DNA from: Treponema pedis
GTDB lineage: Bacteria; Spirochaetota; Spirochaetia; Treponematales; Treponemataceae
Reading direction: 5' to 3'
DNA: 64,000 nucleotides
NCBI RefSeq assembly: GCF_017161325.1
Contig: NZ_CP045670.1
Coordinates: 1,977,367-2,041,366 of the forward strand
The notes beneath the pieces are model-generated. The model had not been told where the DNA came from. It saw only the letters and a list, made by a program, of their open reading frames with translations, and ran no database searches. The position numbers were made by a program, and so were the translations under genes. Below, piece by piece: positions 56,256 through 64,000 of this stretch (position 1 is its first letter; the number at the start of each line of letters is the position of its first letter).

Positions 56256-57801
56256 CTTGTTTTATCTCCGTTTTATTTTCATTTGTGTTTAACTTTTCTT
56301 TAACTTTATATTCGGGAGTAACTATATCGGGTTTAATTTGACGAGGCAATGCTCTGTCGGCTTTTACAAGATAAATAATCAGCTGAATAAAATAATTTAC
56401 GCCCAAAGCAACGGTTACCCATTGAAACCCCTGTTGAATATAACCGAACTTATTTATTTCATTTACCTTATCCTGAGTTAAAGGAAACTTCCCTTCTTTA
56501 AACGATTGTATTTTATCATCCAATCTGGATTTTAAAATCATAGTAACGGGAAGACTTACATAAAAGGCCGCAAGCGACCAATATAAAATTTTTCTATGTA
56601 ATTCTATAGAATCCTTAGTATTTTTTTTATTCAAATCGACAATCATACTTTGTACATATTCAGGAGATAAATCCCCGTTAAGATTATTGCGTCCGGTTTT
56701 TTCAGGGTCAAATAAACCGAAGGTATGAACTCCTCCGTTATTAAATTCCAAAATTGTTTTTACACGCGGAATAGTTATAATACCCGGCACGGTTGCGGAA
56801 TATTGTGTTTTAAAAAAAACATGAGGAGTTTTTTCCGCAAGATTAAATCCTATCTTAGTCTGTCCGTCTTTTTGTAAACTTATTTTTAAAGTATAAGCCT
56901 CTTGATTTTCTATAATAATCTCTTTCGAAGCCTCCGCATAATTTTCAGCGGAAGCGCTCACCGTATATTTACCGGCATGAAGAGCAATAGGCTTTGAAAA
57001 ATCCGTTACCGCTTTATTATCTATATAAAGTTTTGCTTCTTTCGGAGTTACATCAAAAAAAACTTTTATTTCCTTTGCATTTTGAATTACCGTATAAATT
57101 TGATAAGCGAGAGCTTGAACAATTTGCTCAACGTCCTCATATCTTCCGGCATCCGAAAACTCATGCACGGGCATTCCTATTAAACCCGTATCAAGTTTTA
57201 CTTTTATAACCATGTAGCCTGAAATATCTTTTACCGTTCCGTAAATAAGAGCCGAAATATTTTCTTTAGCCAAGGTTTCCGAAGAAACCGCATTTCCGGA
57301 AAGTTTGTATAAGGCTTGCCCCTGCTTCCACAAAACAACATTTTTAACGGAATCTTTTTGAAAAAATTTATTTTCCTGAATTGCGATATCCGCACGTGAA
57401 TAAAAAATTTCTTTTTCTTTTTTTTCAATTTCACCGTTTAATTTTTTTTCTTTTTTTTCTTTTATTTTTACATCTTCCGCAGATAAAAAAAGCGAATCTC
57501 TTTCGGATATAAGTTTAGCCCTTTCTTTTATAAGGGAAAGCCGTTTATTCGAAGCTGAAGTTACGGCGCGCATTTTTTTTTCTTCAAACGGAACAAGCCG
57601 TTTTGCTCCCGTATCCAAATATATTAAAAACATTTCAGGAATTATTGTTTTATAATTTTGATAAGACTGAGCAACCGATTCCGTTTCAAATTCGGAAACC
57701 GCAATTACCCACTCATCTTTTTCAGCTCCGGCTTCCCGAGCAATTAAAAAACAGGGAAATGAGAAAAATAAAATAAACTTAAAAATACATTTTACAGACA
57801 A
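56242..57801 (-). CDS. PEGA-domain envelope protein (519 aa)
   Basis: Signal peptide ends near residue 21 (IAREAG). A coiled, charged region follows (about 85-140), then a PEGA domain near 250-310 ('KEAKLYIDNKAVTDFSKPIALHAGKYTVSASAENYAE' in two halves) and two membrane segments near 400 and 465. This would be a surface- or periplasm-facing anchored protein; PEGA units often bind or pack against cell wall. The tail is Lys/Glu-rich and cytoplasmic by the topology. Overlaps ftsY and the receiver-like gene. Confidence 0.78.
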   Translation of the reverse strand: MSVKCIFKFILFFSFPCFLIAREAGAEKDEWVIAVSEFETESVAQSYQNYKTIIPEMFLIYLDTGAKRLVPFEEKKMRAVTSASNKRLSLIKERAKLISERDSLFLSAEDVKIKEKKEKKLNGEIEKKEKEIFYSRADIAIQENKFFQKDSVKNVVLWKQGQALYKLSGNAVSSETLAKENISALIYGTVKDISGYMVIKVKLDTGLIGMPVHEFSDAGRYEDVEQIVQALAYQIYTVIQNAKEIKVFFDVTPKEAKLYIDNKAVTDFSKPIALHAGKYTVSASAENYAEASKEIIIENQEAYTLKISLQKDGQTKIGFNLAEKTPHVFFKTQYSATVPGIITIPRVKTILEFNNGGVHTFGLFDPEKTGRNNLNGDLSPEYVQSMIVDLNKKNTKDSIELHRKILYWSLAAFYVSLPVTMILKSRLDDKIQSFKEGKFPLTQDKVNEINKFGYIQQGFQWVTVALGVNYFIQLIIYLVKADRALPRQIKPDIVTPEYKVKEKLNTNENKTEIKQDEQE

Positions 57802-58112
57802 TTTAACACCCCGCTTTCAAAAAATGGGCATAAAATAAAATCGGACGCTCCGCAACGGATTGCTTCGGCAGCTTTTTCTTCAAAACCTGCACGTGCAATA
57901 ACTATAAAACGGGTTTCGGGGCTTACCTTCCTATACTTTGCGGAATCGATAAAAAATTCCGAATCGAAAAATACAAGGCGGACTTTTTTTTCACTTAAAG
58001 TCTTTAAAAGTTCAGGGAAAGAAGTTTCGTTTATTATTTCGTTTAAATGCGTTTCGCATATTTTTTTTATTTGAGAAGATAAAAATTCCGATTTACAAAC
58101 TATACAAATCAC
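57792..58112 (-). CDS. Receiver-like protein, degenerate (106 aa)
   Basis: The beta-alpha order resembles a response-regulator receiver: 'MICIVCKSEFLSSQIKKIC', 'VRLVFFDSEFFID' at the phospho-Asp position, 'TRFIVIARAGFEEKAAEAIRCGASDFILCPF' at the C-terminus, where the lysine of K-P-F is Cys. The acidic pocket at the first strand is absent, so phosphorylation is unlikely. No output domain. It lies 13 bases after prfB and overlaps the PEGA gene. Confidence 0.6.
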   Translation of the reverse strand: MICIVCKSEFLSSQIKKICETHLNEIINETSFPELLKTLSEKKVRLVFFDSEFFIDSAKYRKVSPETRFIVIARAGFEEKAAEAIRCGASDFILCPFFESGVLNCL

Positions 58113-58124
58113 AAAAGTTCTTCC

Positions 58125-59217
58125 TTATCTATTTTCAAGGTTCGTGTTTAAAAACACATTTATAAACTCATCTATTTCACCGTTCATAACGGCTTGGATA
58201 TTTCCCGTTTCGTATTTTGTTCTGTGGTCCTTTACCATAGTGTACGGTTGAAAAACGTAAGAACGAATCTGATTTCCCCACGAAATATCTTTTTTTTCGG
58301 CGGCGAATTTCATATTCTCTTTTTCTTTTTGTTCTTCATAATAATTATACAGCCGGGCTTTTAAAACGTTCATTGCAGTAGTGCGGTTGCTTATTTGGCT
58401 TCGCTGCGATTGGCAGGCGACCACAATTCCCGTGGGCAAATGAGTAATTCGCACTGCGGAATCGGTTTTATTTACGTGTTGTCCGCCAGCCCCTCCCGAA
58501 CGGTAGGTATCTATACGTAAATCTTCGGGGCGTATATCAACATCGATTGTATCGTCAAGCACGGGGAAAACAAACACGGAAGTAAAAGAAGTATGTCTTT
58601 TCCCGTTTGAATCAAAGGGACTTATGCGTACAAGACGGTGAATACCCGTTTCGCATTTTAAAAGGCCGAACGCATATTCTCCCGTTATTTGAAAAGTTAC
58701 CGATTTAATTCCGCCTTCAGCCTCTATTAAATCGATTGTTTCCGCTTTAAAATTATGAGCTTCACACCAGCGTAAATACATACGCACCAGCATACTTGCC
58801 CAGTCGCAAGCCTCCGTTCCTCCCGCTCCGGCATGAAGAAAGGCATGGTTTTTATCTACTTCTCCCGAAAGTAAATTAAGAGTATTAAGTTTTCGGTATT
58901 TTTCGTAAAGTTCATTGTATGATGTTTCAACCTCTTTTGCCGTATTGATATCGCCCGACTCATCTAAAAGTTCGATTAAGACCTCCAAATCGGCAATTTC
59001 ATCAATCAGGGCTTTCCAAGGTTCAATTCTGTTTTTTAAAGCCTTTATTTCTCCCATAGTCATTTCAGCCTTTTTAGTATCGTTCCAAAAACCGGCTGCA
59101 AGCGTTAAGGCTTCTTTTTCGGCAATTTTTGCGTTTATTGCAACGGGGTCAAAGACGCCCCCAAATTCCGTTTACATCATTTTTTAATTCAACAAGTTTT
59201 GTCCTATATTCTTCCAT
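58125..59217 (-). CDS. prfB: Peptide chain release factor 2, with programmed +1 frameshift
   Basis: Reads UAA/UGA stops. ATG 59217 follows GAGGTGA. The first 22 codons end CTT TGA C (59154-59148), preceded by a GGGGG Shine-Dalgarno-like run, the classic +1 recoding site at which RF2 regulates its own supply. After the shift the frame continues to 58125, 363 aa in all. SPF ('RISPFDSNGKRH') and GGQ ('GGAGGQHVNKTDSAVR') are intact. First gene of the long leftward operon. This break is biological, unlike the indels elsewhere in the window. Confidence 0.97.
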
Positions 59218-59628
59218 AAAAATCACCTCACAATATCAATTTTATCGATAAATCCGCCGTTTCAGCAGTTACATTTTATTTATTACAAGCGGACTTTCAC
59301 CCTAAACTCTTTTATCGTCAGTTTTTTCTTTAAGCCCTTGTGTCTGCTTGCAATTATTTAAGCTTGTTTTTTTGTGTCAAGCACAACCTTTTCCCTTAAT
59401 ATTTGCTCTCATTGTTTAAATTAAAAGGCTTTTTTCGTCCGCTTTTTTAAAGGAAACCTTATCGGCAATTTTTTTTCACTAAAAAGACAGCCTTTAATAG
59501 TAAAAAGGCTTTTCCCGAAACGTATAAGTCGGTTTAAAAATAGCGTCCGTTTCCGTAAGAGTTAAAAATGTATTCGGATTTGTTGCAACCGAAACCTGTT
59601 TTAAGCTTCTTCAATAAAAACAAACCTC
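59218..59628. other. 411-base gap upstream of prfB
   Basis: Contains the probable prfB promoter (59352-59380), a hairpin AGCCTTT (59489-59495) with AAAGGCT (59504-59510) followed by T4, and otherwise A+T-rich DNA. No ORF or RNA gene is convincing. Confidence 0.5.
59352..59380 (-). promoter_or_regulatory. Probable promoter of the prfB-clpC operon
   Basis: Minus strand TTGACA (59380-59375), then 16-17 bases to AATAAT/ATAATT near 59357-59352. The TTGACA sits inside the small palindrome TTGTG-CTTGA-CACAA, a possible operator. The leader would be about 130 bases. Confidence 0.45.
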
Positions 59629-59910
59629 TTATTTTGCAGGCGGACGCACCAAAACCCGCCTCCACTTTTTTTTATAAAGCGTAGTAATCGCCAAAACGTC
59701 CTGTACGGGATATTGATAAAGACGGACAACATCATAATAGTCGGTAACCCTGTCGATATCCTGCTTTAAAGTAATAAGCCCTTCATCGCTCATCGTTACC
59801 GATTCCCAGCAAGCACGCTGAACGCGCTCAAAACCGTTGGAAGTTAAAACCTCGGCAAGGTTTGATGCTGTTTCTTTACCTCCCGGATCTATAACAACTG
59901 AAACAAACAT
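59629..59910 (-). CDS. Orphan Cas2-like protein (93 aa)
   Basis: ATG 59910 starts 'MFVSVVIDPGGKETASNL', with the promoter just before it. The pattern of a first strand ending in Asp, 'LTSNGFERVQRACWE' helix-strand, and 'DIDRVTDYYDVVRLYQY' matches Cas2 and the related VapD ferredoxin-like nucleases. No Cas1, Cas9 or repeat array occurs in this window, so it is not part of a local CRISPR locus. Length fits Cas2 (about 90-100 aa). A toxin-like or RNA-processing role is only a guess. Confidence 0.6.
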   Translation of the reverse strand: MFVSVVIDPGGKETASNLAEVLTSNGFERVQRACWESVTMSDEGLITLKQDIDRVTDYYDVVRLYQYPVQDVLAITTLYKKKWRRVLVRPPAK

Positions 59911-59917
59911 AGATAAT

Positions 59918-59946
59918 AGAATACGATAAAAAAGGAAAATTGTCAA
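59918..59946 (-). promoter_or_regulatory. Leaderless-type promoter of the Cas2-like gene
   Basis: Minus strand TTGACA (59946-59941), 17 bases, TATTCT (59923-59918), seven bases to ATG 59910. The strongest -35 of the set, and no ribosome site. Confidence 0.65.
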
Positions 59947-60113
59947 ACCCCTTGAACTTAACCGTTTTACTCAGAAGGATATAAACCTTTTATACCGCGC
60001 CTCAAATCATAATCAAGAAAACACGATAAAATCGAAAAATATGCTTTTTTGCTTGAAAAACGAAAGGATTTTTAAATTTCTTTAAATTTTTATTAAAAAA
60101 ACGAAATTTTTAC

Positions 60114-60142
60114 TCGACTTTTAAAAAAATATGTGCTATGCT
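60114..60142 (+). promoter_or_regulatory. hpf promoter
   Basis: TCGACT at 60114-60119, 17-base spacer, TATGCT at 60137-60142. A 28-base leader with GGAGG leads to ATG 60177, the ordinary leadered arrangement. Confidence 0.55.
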
Positions 60143-60176
60143 ATATATAAAGCTGAATGCTTTTCCGGAGGATATT

Positions 60177-60467
60177 ATGAATATAAACACTCAAGCCGTA
60201 AAATTTACCATGGACGAAAATCAAAAAAAATATGTCGAGCAAAAATTTAAAAGAATCGAATATGCCGAAGATTTGATAACCGATATCCAGTGTTTTATAA
60301 AACTGGATAAAAAATTCATCTATGATACAACCATTAACTTCAGATGGGGCGGAACAGCACATATTTCTTCCGAAAATTATGAGTTTGAAGCAGGTATAAA
60401 TAAAATGATGGATATAATCGACCAAAAGGTAAAAAAAGAAAAAGATAAAATTCAAGAGAAAAAATAA
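60177..60467 (+). CDS. hpf: Short ribosome hibernation factor HPF/RaiA
   Basis: ATG 60177 is chosen because GGAGG precedes it; the in-frame ATG at 60138 lies upstream of the ribosome site. 96 aa, the short sigma-54-modulation/HPF type: 'INTQAVKFTMDENQKKYVEQKF' (two pieces) and 'AGINKMMDIIDQKVKKEKDK' at the end. It binds idle 70S/100S ribosomes in starvation. Single-gene unit. Confidence 0.85.
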   Translation: MNINTQAVKFTMDENQKKYVEQKFKRIEYAEDLITDIQCFIKLDKKFIYDTTINFRWGGTAHISSENYEFEAGINKMMDIIDQKVKKEKDKIQEKK

Positions 60468-60674
60468 GCCCGAAGGCTTTAAAAGTTTCTCTTTTTAACA
60501 AATTTATTTAAGCCTTTATTTAAACCGCCGCTTTCGATAAGATTGCAGACTATGATGTGTTTTTTTATTCACTTCGGGCAGCGTGTGTACGGTAAATTTA
60601 TTCGATATCGGAAAATATTAACAATAAAAACTCCCGGATTTAATTAAAACAATAACAAATTTAAATTATACCGA

Positions 60675-60702
60675 TTGACAAGAATAAAAAAATAACTATA
60701 AT
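60675..60702 (+). promoter_or_regulatory. Strong promoter in the hpf-chemoreceptor gap
   Basis: TTGACA (60675-60680), 16 bases, TATAAT (60697-60702): both boxes are perfect consensus. The next ATG is ten bases on. It may drive the small ORF, a leader RNA, or the chemoreceptor 325 bases away. Confidence 0.7.
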
Positions 60703-60712
60703 AATTCTTCCA

Positions 60713-60823
60713 ATGAAAATTATGAACAATTTATACGCTGCCGAACAATTTGAATACACACTTGAAAATTATTTTCATTCCTTTAATTTTTATCGCATAC
60801 GAAAAATCATTCTTTATGCCTGA
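60713..60823 (+). CDS. Possible small protein (36 aa)
   Basis: ATG to TGA, 36 codons: begins MKIMNNLYAAEQFEYTLEN and ends in a basic, hydrophobic 'YRIRKIILYA'. No homologue is recognised. Support comes from position, ten bases after a consensus -10 box, the same short spacing as the leaderless genes here. It could equally be a chance ORF inside a noncoding leader. Confidence 0.35.
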   Translation: MKIMNNLYAAEQFEYTLENYFHSFNFYRIRKIILYA

Positions 60824-60981
60824 AATATCTGAATAAACAAAGCGCTTAAACCTTAACCGCTACGAACTGCACAAATACAGGGCTATCGATTATATTGAGA
60901 GCCGTTAGGGAACCTCATTATTTCGATAGAATTTATTTCTTAATATTTTAACAAAACAACTTATCAATCCGGCTTAATTTA

Positions 60982-61011
60982 AACCCGATTTTTAATTTTA
61001 AAAATCGGGTT
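60982..61011 (+). promoter_or_regulatory. 30-base palindrome before the chemoreceptor ribosome site
   Basis: Arms 60982-60995 and 60998-61011 are perfect 14-base complements with a 2-base centre. AAGGAGA starts two bases later. A 2-base loop favours a DNA operator or a cruciform/slightly melted RNA hairpin; there is no trailing T-run, so it is not an ordinary terminator. Confidence 0.55.
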
Positions 61012-61026
61012 GTAAGGAGAATATAA

Positions 61027-63120
61027 ATGAACAAAAGGATTTCTATCAGAACAAGACTTTTAATTATCTTCGGTATATTGATTGCAGTAGCAACATTTAT
61101 ACTGGGATTTATCGCAATGCAGCTTACAAAAAAAGCCGTTACGGAAAAAGTTATTGAGCATTTGACCGATAAGGCGAAGGATACGGCGGAAGTTATTGAC
61201 GGACGGATTACAGCCTTCTTTCAATTTCTTGAAGGTGTAGCACGGGCTCCTATCCTGCGCAATAAGGAACTGTCTTATCGGGAAAAAACCGCATATTTAA
61301 AAAAAGAAGCGGCCTTTAATAATCAGATAATAAATTTACATTTATGCGATTTAAGCGGCAACCGCCATCTTGATAACGGAGAAACGAATTTTATAGGAGA
61401 CCGCCCTTGGTATATTTCCGCCAAAGGAGGTAAAAACTTTTTAAACGAACCTATAAACTCCCGCCTTACGGGAGAATTTATTGTAGCATTTGCAGTTCCG
61501 GTTTATGATTACGACCGCAATGTATCCTATGTCCTGCTTGCCACCTGTCCTGCAAACTGGCTCTCCGAAAATATTAAAAATATTACGGTAGGACAAAACG
61601 GCTATTGCTATATTTTAGGTGTGGACGGAACCGTTATTGCTCACAGAAATTTCGACTTTGTATTAAACAGAAATAATTCATCAAATATGGTAAAAAACAA
61701 CAGCAGCCTTGTTTCACTTGCAAATTTCGAATCAAGTGCTTTAAAAAATACCGACTCGACTTTCGGCTATTATACTTATGAAGGAATTTCCAATATTGCT
61801 TCCCATGCGATTATAAAATCTACAAATTGGACGGTTATAGTAAAAGCGCCGGTAGAAGAATTTATGGGAACAATACAAACCTTACGCAATTCCATGTACG
61901 GTATAAGTATAGTAATTTTTATCGCCACTTTATGTGTTGTATTTATTGTCTCGCATGCAATTGTAAAACCCATAGTAAATGTTGTAACGGCACTTAAAAA
62001 TATAGCCCAAGGAGAAGGAGATTTAACTGTACGGCTGCCGTTACACGGTAATAATGAAATTACTGACCTTGCCGGATATTTTAACCAAACTATACAAAAA
62101 ATAGGAGCTTCGGTTAAAGAGGTTGAATCAAATACGGCCGTAATGGAAGAAGTCGGAGGAGAGCTTGCAAGCAATATGACTGAAACCGCAAGCGCCGTTC
62201 ATCAAATAAGTGCAAATATAGACGGAATAAAACAACAAACCCTTACACAGGCTGCAAGCGTTACGGAAACTGCGGCTACCATAGAACAAATTATCCGCAC
62301 TATAAAACAGCTTAACGGTAATATCGAAAATCAGGCGGCGTCCGTAGCCGAATCCTCTTCCGCAGTTGAACAAATGGTTGCAAATATAGGTTCTATTACG
62401 CAAACTTTGGAAACAACAAACGAAGTAGTTAAAAACCTCGCTTCGGCAACGGAAGACGGAAAAAAATCGATAATAACTTCAAATAATGTAACCCGGAAAA
62501 TTGCGGAAGAATCGGGAGGTCTATTGGAGGCAAGTTCCGTTATTCAGCATATCGCAAGCCAGACAAATTTACTTGCAATGAACGCGGCTATTGAAGCCGC
62601 CCATGCCGGAGAAGCCGGAAAGGGTTTCGCCGTTGTTGCGGACGAAATACGTAAACTTGCCGAAGAATCAAGTATACAGGGAAAAACCATAACAGCCGTT
62701 TTAAAAACCCTGTCCGGCGAAATTGAAGCCTTATCGGAGGCTTCCAAAACGGCGGAAGAAAAATTTAATGTAATTTTCGATTTATCGGAGCAGGTAAAAA
62801 CTATGAGCGGAAAACTTATGGAAGCCATGCAAGAGCAGGAACACGGAAGCCGCGAAGTTTTAACCGCAATTAAGGATATTAACACGGTTACGGCGGAAGT
62901 CAGCGACGGTTCGGCGGAAATGCTGCGCGGCGGGGAAAATGTAGCCGAAGAAATGAGAAAACTTGACAGTCTTACTCGTGTAATTACCGACAGTATGAAT
63001 GAAATGGCGTCGGGAGCGGTACAAATAAGCAACGCCGTACAGGAAGTAAGCGAAATTACACAAAAAAATAAGCAAAGTATAGAAAACCTTGCAGATGAGG
63101 TAGGAAAGTTTAAAGTATAG
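61027..63120 (+). CDS. Methyl-accepting chemotaxis protein, dCache type
   Basis: Transmembrane receptor of the chemotaxis system: first membrane helix about 10-33, periplasmic dCache-like sensor about 38-280 ('[14 protein letters not shown]'), second helix about 288-310, HAMP about 311-365, then the signalling hairpin whose tip is '[38 protein letters not shown]'-type (read here in pieces: [33 protein letters not shown]). 697 aa. There is no C-terminal CheR-binding pentapeptide. Ligand is unknown; dCache sensors often bind amino acids or small organic acids. Confidence 0.93.
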   Translation: MNKRISIRTRLLIIFGILIAVATFILGFIAMQLTKKAVTEKVIEHLTDKAKDTAEVIDGRITAFFQFLEGVARAPILRNKELSYREKTAYLKKEAAFNNQIINLHLCDLSGNRHLDNGETNFIGDRPWYISAKGGKNFLNEPINSRLTGEFIVAFAVPVYDYDRNVSYVLLATCPANWLSENIKNITVGQNGYCYILGVDGTVIAHRNFDFVLNRNNSSNMVKNNSSLVSLANFESSALKNTDSTFGYYTYEGISNIASHAIIKSTNWTVIVKAPVEEFMGTIQTLRNSMYGISIVIFIATLCVVFIVSHAIVKPIVNVVTALKNIAQGEGDLTVRLPLHGNNEITDLAGYFNQTIQKIGASVKEVESNTAVMEEVGGELASNMTETASAVHQISANIDGIKQQTLTQAASVTETAATIEQIIRTIKQLNGNIENQAASVAESSSAVEQMVANIGSITQTLETTNEVVKNLASATEDGKKSIITSNNVTRKIAEESGGLLEASSVIQHIASQTNLLAMNAAIEAAHAGEAGKGFAVVADEIRKLAEESSIQGKTITAVLKTLSGEIEALSEASKTAEEKFNVIFDLSEQVKTMSGKLMEAMQEQEHGSREVLTAIKDINTVTAEVSDGSAEMLRGGENVAEEMRKLDSLTRVITDSMNEMASGAVQISNAVQEVSEITQKNKQSIENLADEVGKFKV

Positions 63121-63139
63121 CATAAATAATAACTAAAAA

Positions 63140-63177
63140 AACAATAAAAACGGCTTTTTTTTAAAAATTTTATTGTT
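63140..63177 (+). terminator. Possible terminator after the chemoreceptor
   Basis: Arms AACAATAAAA (63140-63149) and TTTTATTGTT (63168-63177) are exact complements, with an inner C-G and T8. A+T-rich, so stability is doubtful. Confidence 0.35.
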
Positions 63178-63229
63178 ACCTATAGCAAAAAAGACTGTTT
63201 ATCTGTATATTTATATTAGGAGTTTTTAA

Positions 63230-63838
63230 ATGAAACACAGTAAAATTATCTTAGCGGTATTGATTTGTGCCGTAATTTTCGGGTCGTGCTCAAAATCTGA
63301 AGAAATGAAACCTATGGAAGACTCTATGTCCATGAACGATAATGCTTCTTCAACTGCAGCACCTAAGGAAATGGAAGCTTCGGCTTCAAAATCGACGGTT
63401 TTGGAATTTTCCACAATCGATTTGGACGGAAACACCGTAACAAACGAAATCTTTTCCAAATATGACCTTACACTTGTAAACGTTTGGGGAACATTTTGCG
63501 GCCCTTGCAAGGTAGAACTTCCCGCTCTTGAAGCCGCATACAAAGAATATGCAAAAAAGAATTGTAACGTAATAGCCATTACTATTGACCTTTCCAAAGA
63601 AGATACTTCCACGCTCGATTTGGCAAAAGAAATTTGGAAGGATTCAGGCTGTACATTTAAAGCCTTATATTCCGTACCGGAATTCGCAGCGGTTACCGAT
63701 ACTCTTACGGGAGTTCCTACAAGCTTTTTTGTAGATAAAAAAGGTGCAATCGTTAAAGGTTCTTTCCATACGGGAGCCTTGGACCTTGAAGGTTTTAAAA
63801 AATTCTTTGACAAGCATTTAGGTATGATGATGAAATAA
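63230..63838 (+). CDS. TlpA/ResA-like thioredoxin lipoprotein
   Basis: Lipobox FGSC gives a lipidated Cys near residue 20; a Met/Ser/Ala-rich linker follows. The thioredoxin fold begins near 56 ('STVLEFSTIDLDGN') and the redox motif is WGTFCGPCK (C-x-x-C). The cis-Pro is in 'GVPTSFFVD'. 202 aa. Reduces disulfides or acts in envelope oxidative repair; TlpA/AhpC-TSA family. A strong terminator follows, so it is a single-gene unit. Confidence 0.9.
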   Translation: MKHSKIILAVLICAVIFGSCSKSEEMKPMEDSMSMNDNASSTAAPKEMEASASKSTVLEFSTIDLDGNTVTNEIFSKYDLTLVNVWGTFCGPCKVELPALEAAYKEYAKKNCNVIAITIDLSKEDTSTLDLAKEIWKDSGCTFKALYSVPEFAAVTDTLTGVPTSFFVDKKGAIVKGSFHTGALDLEGFKKFFDKHLGMMMK

Positions 63839-63849
63839 GCCGAGGCTTG

Positions 63850-63888
63850 TAAGCCGGAAGATTTTATAATCTTTCGGCTTATTTTTTT
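63850..63888 (+). terminator. Terminator after the TlpA-like gene
   Basis: TAAGCCGGAAGATT (63850-63863), 4-base loop, AATCTTTCGGCTTA (63868-63881) with one G-U pair, then T7. Confidence 0.85.
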
Positions 63889-63916
63889 ATTCCGTAAACA
63901 CAAGGATATTAAACCC

Positions 63917-64000
63917 TTATTTTATAACCGTTAATTCGCCGCTCTGATATGCGGGCATAAACCTTTTTTCAAATCCCGTTTCAAATTTAACGCTTATAAC
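63917..64000 (-). CDS. C-terminal end of a leftward gene (partial)
   Basis: On the minus strand an open frame runs from the window edge to TAA at 63919-63917, 27 codons ending 'FMPAYQSGELTVIK'. It is convergent with the TlpA-like gene and has codon use like its neighbours. The start and identity lie outside the window. Confidence 0.45.
   Translation of the reverse strand, partial: VISVKFETGFEKRFMPAYQSGELTVIK

Larger units (their letters stand above)
60468..61026. other. 559-base gap before the chemoreceptor
   Basis: Contains a near-consensus promoter (60675-60702), a 36-codon ORF behind it (60713-60823) and the 30-base palindrome before the chemoreceptor. The stretch 60824-60980 is A+T-rich with nothing I can name. 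Confidence 0.6.

Noticed and set aside
60138-60176. Earlier start for hpf
   Set aside because: It lies on the -10 box and before the GGAGG.
60824-60980. Riboswitch upstream of the chemoreceptor
   Set aside because: No conserved aptamer core was recognised; only the 14-bp palindrome is clear.
1-64000. CRISPR array near the Cas2-like gene
   Set aside because: I found no regularly spaced direct repeats anywhere in the window and no cas1/cas9.
1-64000. tRNA or rRNA genes
   Set aside because: No cloverleaf with a GTTCAAAT-type arm or rRNA block was recognised in the gaps.

Overview
The window reads as a chromosomal segment of an oral or skin-type Treponema close to T. denticola and T. pedis. 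The evidence is a prcB-prcA-prtP (dentilisin) locus, a class I (archaeal-type) lysyl-tRNA synthetase, methionine gamma-lyase beside an NhaC-type carrier, many relaxed spirochaetal lipoboxes, and A+T-rich low-complexity intergenic DNA. I saw no rRNA or tRNA gene, insertion sequence, prophage or CRISPR array.

Layout. 1-2566: two tandem paralogous outer-membrane-type proteins, the first cut by the window edge. 2635-7886: recN behind a promoter and a 14-bp leader hairpin, then a rightward row (unknown protein, HD protein, cyclic-nucleotide-like domain, LysM/degenerate LytM). 7935-10619: NhaC-family carrier and methionine gamma-lyase. 10651-12588: terminators, a dispersed two-hairpin repeat and a leftward lipoprotein. 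12822-21414: phosphoribosyltransferase, large surface protein, rnhB, DUF2259-type protein, then ABC-F (YbiT), GH1 glycosidase and GPH sugar carrier. 21431-26952: leftward AAA/PD-(D/E)XK protein, an M48-like pseudopeptidase and an RNase II-type nuclease. 27032-31815: dentilisin operon. 31878-36653: secreted NlpC/P60-like protein, galM, PhnD-like lipoprotein, rsgA. 36651-39877: leftward lysS, phospholipase-like protein, murI, rsgA run. 40014-43306: nucleotidyltransferase-aminotransferase fusion and DUF1015 protein, divergent. 43399-45621: alcohol dehydrogenase and ruvB, flanked by inverted copies of the repeat. 45959-47230: glgC. 47227-59217: an eleven-gene leftward operon, prfB, receiver-like, PEGA, ftsY, secreted protein, LolCDE-type transporter, mcsA, mcsB, clpC. 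59629-64000: orphan Cas2-like protein, hpf, a gap with a promoter and a 36-codon ORF, a chemoreceptor, a TlpA-like lipoprotein and the tail of a leftward gene.

Three themes stand out. (1) mcsA-mcsB-clpC is intact as an operon and ClpC keeps the N-domain glutamates that read phosphoarginine, but McsB has lost nearly every catalytic signature of an arginine kinase and looks like a pseudokinase. (2) At least six genes, including prcB, have a sigma-70 type -10 box 6-8 bases before ATG and no Shine-Dalgarno sequence, which predicts leaderless mRNAs. (3) Seven genes, including the essential lysS and murI, are each broken by a single-base indel, mostly in homopolymers. Sequence error is the simplest explanation, although the poly-T tract in one signal peptide could be a phase switch. 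The prfB frameshift, by contrast, is the genuine programmed site.
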